A stretch of 64,000 bases of DNA from Cyathus striatus (Eukaryota > Basidiomycota > Agaricomycetes > Agaricales > Nidulariaceae). This document shows positions 55,800-64,000 of the stretch, piece by piece. The DNA lies in the NCBI GenBank assembly GCA_025738555.1, contig JAOVFP010000001.1, positions 1,240,001-1,304,000 of the forward strand, given 5' to 3'. How positions within the stretch are numbered: the stretch's first letter is position 1; each line of letters opens with the position of its first letter. The position numbers and the translations under genes were made by a program. The notes under the pieces were generated by a model. That model made no database searches. It had not been told where the DNA came from and was given only the letters and a program-made list of their open reading frames with translations.

Positions 55800-56340
55800 A
55801 CAAAGTTCTGCATGTTTTAGGCCCACTTCATCAAGAGGAGAGGGGTGGTTTGTTGCTCATGTTGGGGATGGGTCAGTGGAGAGGTGGTGAGAGTGAAGAA
55901 ACTGTGTCTGTAGAGATTTGAAATTTGGAAGAGGGTTATCATGGCCCATGGTAATGGCTTGTGAAGGAGAGAAGTGAGCACTATTGCTCATACTTGTTCA
56001 TTTTTCACCCTCCCCTCCTCTTCTGTGTTCACCATCACCATTGTCAGTGGCAAACCTGATAATGCCTATGAAGGAAGCATGTTTTTCCACAATGTGTAGT
56101 CTTCATTGTGTTCAAAGAGTTCATTCTGGCACTGTTGGGTTTGAGTTTTTATGACTTCTCTATGGCAGGCCACACATTCCATCTCATGAAATTACATCTC
56201 ATTTGCTGCTCTCTCTTTCTCTATACTTTTCTATGCATTCATTCCCCAGTTGCTGAGTATATTGCCATTTCCCTTCACAACTCAATGCCTTCCACCTAGA
56301 TCATGGAAGATTGGACACTACCTCTAAATCATATGTTATT
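55800..56340 (+). pseudogene. Copy D of the unclassified dispersed gene family (most decayed)
   Basis: Plus strand. TGTTGCTCATGTTGGGGATG, CCTGATAATGCCTATGAAGG and GTTCAAAGAGTTCATTCTGGC align with copies A (9480-9720) and B (25860-26110). CG sites are almost all TG or CA. It abuts the gag end of the Ty3/gypsy element, so the retrotransposon either inserted next to it or lost its 5' LTR there. Confidence 0.45.
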
Positions 56341-56775
56341 CCTTGATTGTTCTTGGAATATGCAACATCTCTGATACTCTCTTTTCTCATAAGGTTGTAT
56401 ATATGTAAGTCTTCTGTTGGGAACCATCACTAAAGTTCAGACCTCACTATAATGCAGGTTGAGATGCCCCCACCCCCCTCCATCCTTCCATACATCACCT
56501 TCACCTGGCCCCTACTCTCTCCCCACCTCCCCCCCCCTCTGTACCATACACACAGGCACATTGTCAACATGTGTGCATCAACATGGTACCCCCACTCATT
56601 CCACCCTTGCCTCTCCCCCACTCTCACCTCTTCTCTGCTCTTGCCTCTCCCCACTCTCTCCTCCCCACCCCCCTCTCTGCATTGTACACATAGGCACACT
56701 GCCAACATGCATGTGTCAACTGGCTACTCCCCTGCACATAGACATGCTGTCAACATATGTGCTTCAATGTGGCAT

Positions 56776-57172
56776 TGTTAGCGACAGACAAGCAAAATGC
56801 TCAAAGTTGAACTCAAATACTTGAATATGGAGAAAGAATGAATCTTATTGTGAGTCTGGAATAAACTAGCACAAGAATAGAGAAAAAACTAATTAAAGCG
56901 ACCATATTAATAGTAATGTCCTCAAGGTAATCATATGTATTTACTGCCTACACTACAACACATGTAACTGTGCTTCTACTGTGCAAACTCATGTACTACA
57001 TATGTTAAAGGTATGTAAAAGGCATGGTCGAACTGTGCACTGTGCCCATAGTCTTGATGAATGTCACATGTTGATATGCATGGCTTCCGCATTGTTATGT
57101 CACATGACTGATCACGTGATGATAAGATAAGATATGAGTGGATTAGATAAGATAAGGAATGAGATCCTAACA
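56776..57172 (-). mobile_element. Solo LTR, 397 bp, with 5 bp duplication GGCAT
   Basis: GGCAT at 56771-56775 and 57173-57177. On the minus strand it starts TGTTAGGATCTCATTCC and ends GTCGCTAACA. It retains several CG dinucleotides and a CACGTG. Orientation is inferred from the TGTTAGGATC start, common in Ty1/copia-type LTRs. Inserted in the minisatellite. Confidence 0.8.
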
Positions 57173-57224
57173 GGCATTCACATTCCACTTCCTATGTATA
57201 GGTGCACTGTCCACATATGCCTAT

Positions 57225-58392
57225 TGATAAGACTAACTTTTAGATAATGTTTATTTATGTAGTATTAACACCACCAACAATGAACATAAAGTTCTTAGTT
57301 AGATTTATATTTAGTTTGAGGGTGCAAGAGTTTCAAGTAGAGTAAAATGAAGAATGTATTTAATAGTAGATAGTGTGATTGCTTTCAGATACTTTCAGAA
57401 CAGACTTTCAGATTTCAGATTTATTCTCAGAATTCCAATATCAATTCAGAATGTACTCTACTGCAAGAATGGAAGTACAGCCAGTGTAGTGCTTAAGATA
57501 ATCTAAGGTATGTCTAACTACTTATATACTTCATTACATGGCAGCAGTCTCATGTGTGATGGGATAGGTAAGGTAAATAGTACATCATAACATCCTAGTG
57601 CATACTAATAGTCAAAGAGGTATGGTTACCCCTCCATACAAGAATCCATGAGGGTGTGCTCAGTTTCAGAGATGCATCAAGTGCCATGCCATGCTATTAA
57701 TAGGCACACATCAAGACACGTGATAATACATGTGCTAATCTTGGCCAAGCACTTGGATATAATGAACACCAGTGTTTCTTGTACTGGCACATCTGATGGC
57801 ACCACCCATTGTGCCACAGGTAGGGTTTGGCACATGTTTCAAAGTCCTAGGGGCGTGTGGTTTCCCACATGGTGGCAGTATGACACAGAAGAGATATATG
57901 GACATTCTGGGTTATTTGAGAGACTGTATGATAGCTATGCATTGCAGTATCTGACAGGACCAGTGGTACTAAGAACCCTCTAGTCCGAAGTATTTCCCTG
58001 AAATTATGTAATTGTCTAGCATAGTACTGGGAGCATCATTCTGGGTACAGAGAAGTACTAATACATTCTATAGTAGTATCTTTGGGTCTTTTCCTTATGG
58101 TATAGCTATCTAGTACTTTGTAATTTATGTAGGAATCATCAAGCTGCCCAAATATATTGTTGTCATGTTGAATCCCTTAATTCATATCAGAGGTGATACT
58201 TTGACTGGCAGCTCTGGACTCAACCCCAGCCCTTGGACTCCTCCCTTGATAGTGTACTGGAGTAGTATACTTGAGCTGGTGGCTTGGGACTCACCCCAAC
58301 TCTTGAACTCTCAGGCTCAATTCACTATATTACTGATACTAGATAGCTATTGTATTTCGAAAAATAGCCTTATTATTTTACTAGGTGTATCA
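57225..58392 (+). mobile_element. Solo LTR family 1, copy 2 (1168 bp, CTAT duplication)
   Basis: CTAT at 57221-57224 and 58393-58396. It starts TGATAAGACTAACTTTTAG and ends ACTAGGTGTATCA. It matches 10499-11657 over the whole length in opposite orientation, which fixes the ends. Solo LTR in the minisatellite. 4 bp duplication as in copy 1. Confidence 0.78.
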
Positions 58393-58650
58393 CTATGTGT
58401 GTGTGTCAATGTGGCATTCTCACCTCTTCCACCCTTGCCTTGCCTTGCCTCTGCCCATCCTACTCCTCCTTCCACAGGCCAAGGCCATTCCCTATGAATA
58501 TGTGCATTGTTGATGTGGCATCCCCATCCCTTCCACCCTTGCCTCACTTCAATTCACCACCACTCTTCCCCTCCCACTCCTCCTTCTGCAAGCTAGGGCC
58601 ACACCTTACACATAGGTGTATCATTGACACATGTGCATCAGCCATTGCAC

Positions 58651-59094
58651 TTGGATGAAAGAGAGGAGGAGGATGGTAGTGGTGGTGGGTGACAGGGTGA
58701 TGGTATTAGTGCTGCTGGGGATGCATAGGGGAACATCATGGTAGCATGCAGGATGGCTGGTGAGGGGGGAGAGAGAGGGTGTGAGTATGGGTGCAGGCAG
58801 AGATGGTATTCCATCTCCCATCTCCACTCCACCACCTTGACTTCCACTACCACCATCATCATGTGCTGACAAGCTCCCAATGTCATTACTGTCTCATGGC
58901 CACCACCACCACACCTTGTGGCCATTGTCACTGCTTCCACTGCTGTCATCTCATGCCTATTTTTTATATTAGTAATATAACAATAATATAACAATATTAT
59001 TTTTTCATATGTACATGATTTGTGGGAATTTAAGAGGCATTGGAAGACATGGTGGGGATATATGTGACTAAACCAAGACATAAAACCAACAGAA
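58651..59094. other. Low-complexity and anonymous sequence
   Basis: GGTGGTGG/CCACCACC-rich stretch (58660-58960) followed by an AATATAACAATAATATAAC repeat (58968-59005). No gene supported. Confidence 0.5.
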
Positions 59095-59239
59095 TACCAA
59101 TCTGCACAGAAATTGTGCAGATATACTTAAAGCCACTAAAATTCTGTGCAGAATCTGTGCAGAATCCATGTGGATCTGTATGGAATCTGCACATAATTTA
59201 CAGGTCTGTACAGACTTCCCAGGGGAGTGTAAATTACTG
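59095..59239. mobile_element. Loose terminus of a family 1-type hAT-like element
   Basis: The right edge GGGGAGTGTAAATTACTG is the reverse complement of the left end of the element at 42463. Inside it lie the same subterminal words in CG-decayed form (CTGTGCAGAATCTGTGCAG, GGATCTGTATGG, CTGTACAGAC). No opposite terminus or 8 bp duplication is found to the left, so the copy is truncated. Confidence 0.65.
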
Positions 59240-59629
59240 GATAGTTCCACTAATATGAGGCGTACATTCTCAATTCTTATTATTTTAACATGCAGTAGTT
59301 ACAGGCTGTTGGTGTTAGTATTCTTGACATTAATTTGTTAAAAATGTGCAATCTGTTTAATATCTGAAGTGTAGTTTAAAAAATACCATATCTTGACATC
59401 TTGCAATGCTGGATCACATGGGGGTGGTTGAGTATGTATGAGGCTTACCTTATCAACAGTGTAGTTATTTAAAACATGACTATGTATTCATAACACTTAC
59501 CTACCATAAAATTACACCTAAAGTTGCTATGTAACAAACAACACAATATCACAATTTAAATAAACAATGAAACTTATGGTGAATAAAAGCTTAACAGGGA
59601 AGTACAAGTTGTAACACAATCTTATGTAT
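59240..59629. other. 3' flank of the NACHT-WD40 gene
   Basis: AT-rich sequence downstream of the NACHT-WD40 stop codon (the gene is on the minus strand). No polyadenylation signal is unambiguous; no other gene seen. Confidence 0.4.
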
Positions 59630-62600
59630 CTACTTATATAGTTGTACTGCAATGTAAACAAAAAATGAAACAACCAGCACAACAATAATATGACAAATGA
59701 AAGAAATATCAAAATATTTTTTCTTTTCTCCCTGTTTCAAGAAAGGATCAAGGTGTCTTGGGAGTGTTGGAGAACCAGTTTTACATTGTACCCAATCAGG
59801 CCCATGAACAAAATTTGTTAAATCAACTTGACACAAATTATGATTTGGCAACATTTGAACAGTTTCAAGACCACACAGCTGTTTTCTATTATGAAAAGGA
59901 ATCCAAAACAGCATATTTTTGCTGATATCTTCCACCCACCCCTCTGAATGACAAGATTGGAATATTCTTCCACCTCCAAGTAAGCTAAGGTTTCTGAAGT
60001 GATTCGGAGTGGAGACTATATTCCACACTCTGACATTTCCTTTACCAGAGCCATACACCACTTGTGTTTCATCAGGAGAAAATGCCACTGATGTCACATC
60101 ACCAGTGTGGCCTTCAAATGGTCTAGCAATGGTTTTTCCACTCTTGACATTCCACACTCTAACAGTTTTATCATGTGAGCCAGACACCACTTCTGTTCCA
60201 TCAGGAGAAAATGCCACTGATGTCACATAATGACTATGGCCTTCAAATGGTCCAGCAATAGTTTTTCCACTCTTGACATTCCACACTCTGACAGTTTTAT
60301 CATGTGAGCCAGACACCACTTCTGTTCCATTAGGAGAAAATGTCACTGATGACACCCAATGACTGTGGCCTTCAAATGGTCTGGCAATAGTTTTTCCACT
60401 CTCCACATTCCACACTCTGACAGTTGTATCATATGAGCCAGACACCACTTGTGTTCCATCAGGAGAAAATGCCACTGACATCACACAATGACTGTGGCCT
60501 TCAAATAGTCCAGCAGTTGTTTTTCCACTCTCCATATTCCACACTCTGACAGTTCCATCATAAGAGCCAGACACCACTTGCATTCCATCAGGAGAAAATG
60601 CCACTGACATCACACAATGACTGTGGCCTTCAAATAGTCCAGCAGTTGTTTTTCCACTCTCCATATTCCACACTCTGACAGTTCCATCATAAGAGCCAGA
60701 CATTACTTGTGTTCCATCAGGAGAAAATGCCACTGATGTCACATAATGACTGTGGCCTTCAAATGGTTCAGCAATCATTTTTCCACTCTGCACATTCCAC
60801 ACTCTGACAGTCCTATCACGTGAGCCAGACACCACTTGCATTCCATCAGGAGAAAATGCCACTGATGTCACATGATGACTGTGGCCTTCAAAAGGTCCAG
60901 CAATCATTTTTCCACTCTCCACATTCCACACTCTGACAGTCCTATCATGTGAGCCAGACACCACTTGCATTCCATCAGGAGAAAATGCCACTGATGTCAC
61001 ATCACCAGTGTGATCTTCAAATAGTCCAGCAATAGTTTTTCCACCCCCCACATCCCACACTCTGACAGTTTCATCATGTGAGCCAGACACCACTTGTGTT
61101 CCATTAGGAGAAAATGCCATTGATGTCACATAATCACTGTGGCCTTCAAATGGTCTAGCAATAGGTTTTCCACTCCTCACATTCCACACTCTGACAGTTC
61201 TATCACCAGAGCCAGACACCACTTGAGTTCCATCAGGAGAAAATGCCACTGATGACACCCAATGACTGTGGCCTTCAAATGGTCTGGCAATAGTTTTTTC
61301 ACTCTCTATATTCCACACTCTGACAGTTTTATCATGTGAGCCAGACACCACTTGTGTTCCATCAGGAGAAAATGCCACTGATGACACCCAATGACTGTGG
61401 CCTTTAAATGGTCCAGCAATTGTTTTTCCACTCTCCATATTCCACACTCTGACAGTTCCATCATAAGAGCCAGACACCACTTGTGTTCCATCAGGAGAAA
61501 ATGCCACTGACATCACCCAATGACTGTGGCCTTCAAATAGTCCAGCAATTGTTCTTCCACTCTCCACATTCCACACTCTGACAGTCCCATCATGTGAGCC
61601 AGATACCACTTGTGTTCCATCAGGAGAAAATGCCACTGATGTCACATAATGACTGTGGCCTTCAAATAGTCCAGCAATAGTTTTTCCACTCTTGACATTC
61701 CACACTCTGACAGTTTTATCATGTGAGCCAGACACCACTTGTGTTCTATTAGGAGAAAATACTACTGATGTTACATAATAAATGTGACCTTTAAATGGTC
61801 CAGCAATTGTTTTTCCACTCTCCACATTCCACACCCTGACAGTTGTATCATATGAGCCAGACACCACTTGTGTTCCATCAGGAGAAAATGCCACTGATGT
61901 CACATAATCACTGTGACCTTCAAAAGGTCCAGCAATCATTTTTCCACTCTCCACATTCCACACTCTGACAGTCCTATCACTTGAGCCGAATACAATATCT
62001 TTTCCATTACAAGAATATGCAACACTAGTCACAAATGATTCTGTATAGTGTACTGTATATAGTGTTGAGTTCCAGACTCTATCTCTCCCTTTTATAATTG
62101 AAAGTATATTTCCAAAGAAAGGTGAGTAGTGTTTTGCAATCAAAGAGTTTTCAGGTGCAAATGATAATACTGATATATATATATGTGGTATGCTTTTTTT
62201 TATTGGAATGTAGAAGTTTGTAACAAGATTGATACTGTCTTCAATGAAAATAAGTTGATTCAAGTTTATCTAAACAAAGGTTAGCATTTCATTTATCTAA
62301 AATAGTTGACTATATACCTTTGTACAAGATGTTAATCTTCTCATCATTTCTTGTGCTGTCTGTATTTCATTTAAGAGACTCATGACCTCTAACCAGTATA
62401 GGAGCTTGCAATATAAGAACACGTTTAATTCTTTTATCATAGATATATGATCAAATTCTTCACTTTCAATAATATCAATATAATGCATGTTCCAATATTT
62501 GCAACAGTATTGAAGATGTGTTGGTATATGCTGCTTAATTATTTGTGAAACATTTTCAATGTCTTTTTTTGCTATATAGGATGATTTGATTTTGCAAATA

Positions 62601-64000
62601 TTAAATTTTAGTTTACTATTGAGAATTTTGAAAGCCATTTTGGTCATTCTTTGTTCATGTTCATTTCTATTAATTTCTAATATTACATTATTTGATTCTC
62701 CTGTCAAAAATTCAATAAATGATAAATGATAGAATGCTACATTGTTGTCATTTATTGAAATGACAGGTTGAAGATAATGTAATATTCTTAAAACTTCATT
62801 ATCAATGTCAGTCTCATTACCACCAATATCTAAGAAGTGTGTAATGTCCTCTTTTCTCATTTGTGATTTTGCAATTAATACTGTTGCCAATACTTGTCTC
62901 ACAATTTCCTTTCTGTGTTCTGTCCATGTCCCAAACGAAGCCTGAAGTATTTGGTGATAGAGATTATGAACTCCATTTATCCTCCCAGATAAAACTTTCT
63001 CAACCTTTTCAGTGGGTGAAAGCTGTTCATCTTGATCTGCATTCATGGTGATGTACTTAATTGCAGTTGATGCCCATATAAATAATCCAGAAGCTTTATT
63101 GGACATTTTTTGTAACTTGTTTTCTAATGAATCAAGTTGTAGTTCATATTTGTAATCTTCAAAACTTTGTTTTAGATAGAAATATATGTCATAATTTATC
63201 TCTGAGTCAAATTTAGAATCAGTTTCCAATTTAATAAGCTTGCAGTGATCTTCTTTCCCAATTATTTCTGGCAGAGAACCAGGCCTTCCTGTCAGAATAA
63301 GCTTATATTGTTTAGGAAGCTCAATCCAATTTTGTAAAGTTTTTTTCAGAGATACTAATGGACCTGATGAATTAATTTCATCTAGGGCATCAATGACAAA
63401 TACAGGTGGATCCTTTTTCAGTTGTTCTTGACAAGTATTCAGTGGATCAACAATCAAATGATCAAAATGCCATTCAATTCTCCCAAGCTGGAAGCTGTTA
63501 TCAAGATATTCTGCCATAACCTCTTTAACAAAAGAATATTTTGGTTTAGAGGCTAAGTCTGCAGCTATTGTCCTCCAAACTACAGAAGGATCACTTAATG
63601 TGTTATCATCTCTTTTAAAGAAATGATGGCCACCCAATCTCTTCCATTTCTTTGAGTTGAGGGTATCAACTAGAGTTGAAGCAATTGCAGATTTTCCTGA
63701 GCCAGGACTACCAGTAATCCACATAATATTTGGAGTGGTCTCATCTATGAATGAAATGAATGACTATATTATGAATGCACAAACATATGAACATACCAAA
63801 ATCATTCAACCAGTTATAAATATCATTCAAAATAGTAACTCTAGTTCCCTCCATACAGGGAGGTGGGCAATGCAAGTTATGATCAACAGGCTTCAATAAC
63901 TTCAGTTTTTCAGAGATTTCATCATTTTTTATATTGTAATAATTGTTTTGATCATGACCAATAGCATTCTGCTGACCACCTAACACATTGATGTGGCTTG
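59630..64000 (-). CDS. NACHT-WD40 fungal NLR (STAND), N-terminus beyond the window
   Basis: Three exons on the minus strand: over 64000-63797, 63744-62318 and 62269-59630, with GT..AG introns that keep frame, giving more than 1400 codons without a stop. Exon 1 holds GGQQNAIGHDQNNYYNI, then LHCPPPCMEGTRV and IYNWLNDF, usual just before NACHT. NACHT has Walker A GSPGSGKS (near 63700), Walker B VFVIDALDE (63400) and KLILTGRPG. A winged-helix-like region follows. Exon 3 carries 16 WD40 units, then about 130 residues with a hydrophobic segment (IIVVLVVSFFVYIAV) at the very end. Family members (HET-E/HET-D type) sense ligands through WD40 propellers and oligomerise to signal non-self or cell death. 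The gene is CG-poor but open. The effector domain lies past 64000. The C-terminal helix is unusual and could also be intron read-through. Confidence 0.9.
59995..62040 (-). repeat. WD40-coding array, 16 units of about 129 bp
   Basis: Units of 43 codons (SVAFSPDGTQVVSGS, TVRVWNVESGKTIAG, FEGH) nearly identical in DNA except at a few codons. The residues after GH vary (SDY, IYY, SHY, SHW, SHH, SHC, TGD), as do those after SGS (YDT, YDG, HDK, HDG, HDE, HDR, GDR, RDR). First and last units are more diverged. The array is open in frame throughout. Confidence 0.9.

Larger units (their letters stand above)
56440..58650. repeat. Degenerate minisatellite split by two solo LTRs
   Basis: Units of about 90-120 bp combine a C-rich part (TTCCACCCTTGCCTC, CTCCCC) with CACATAGGCACATTGTCAACATGTGTGCATCAATGTGGCA. 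Units are seen near 56560, 56690, 56750, 57180 joined to 58393, 58497 and 58610. Removing the two LTRs rejoins the array. Confidence 0.65.

Noticed and set aside
55534..55921. Plus-strand frames over the gag start
   Set aside because: Shadows of the His/Ser-rich gag sequence on the minus strand.
56452..56824. Pro/Thr/His-rich open frames
   Set aside because: Products of the C-rich minisatellite.
62863..63051. Plus-strand frame inside the NACHT gene
   Set aside because: Antisense shadow of a long, motif-bearing minus-strand exon.

Overview
The window is nuclear DNA of a filamentous basidiomycete, most likely an Agaricomycete. The reasons are short GT..AG introns of about 25-75 nt, an F-box/leucine-rich pseudogene, an AA14-like copper oxygenase gene with ten introns, two fungal NLR (STAND) genes (NB-ARC-TPR and NACHT-WD40), a Ty3/gypsy chromodomain retrotransposon, a LINE end, and many terminal-inverted-repeat elements with clear target-site duplications (TSDs).

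Layout. 1-8.5 kb: a decayed DDE transposase running off the left edge, a Tc1/mariner-type miniature element, an almost intact AA14-like secreted enzyme gene, a tRNA-Glu-like sequence, a solo LTR, an F-box pseudogene and a second Tc1-type miniature element. 9-18 kb: copy A of an unclassified gene family, a 1.16 kb solo LTR, a hAT-like element with a tRNA-like core, a long anonymous AT-rich tract and the 3' end of a LINE. 18.9-20.8 kb: a satellite of about 70 bp units. 20.8-30 kb (CpG-richer): a 5'-truncated membrane-protein gene, family copies C and B, a nested pair of inverted-repeat elements carrying a DUF6589-like gene fragment, a small hAT-type element, and decayed sequence. 32.2-34.9 kb: an NB-ARC-TPR gene with three lesions. 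36-44.2 kb: five inverted-repeat elements, one carrying a 19 bp satellite. 46.8-55.8 kb: a minus-strand Ty3/gypsy chromodomain element with an antisense accessory gene, itself hit by a 1.6 kb foldback element and a separate insert in gag. 55.8-59.2 kb: family copy D, a degenerate minisatellite split by two solo LTRs, and a loose hAT-like end. 59.6-64 kb: an apparently intact NACHT-WD40 gene that continues past the right edge.

Two themes run through the window. First, much of it is short of CG dinucleotides, and premature stops in unrelated genes are nearly all TGA or TAG codons that one C-to-T or G-to-A change would make. Paired repeat copies show CG in one copy and TG or CA in the other. This fits methylation-linked CpG decay or a RIP-like process. 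Second, two NLR genes of different architecture, both with highly uniform internal repeats (TPR and WD40), sit within 25 kb of each other in this repeat-rich, mutating DNA. The TPR gene is freshly broken and the WD40 gene is open.

All calls come from reading the sequence and from family knowledge. No database search was run. Boundaries of decayed elements are approximate unless a target-site duplication is given.
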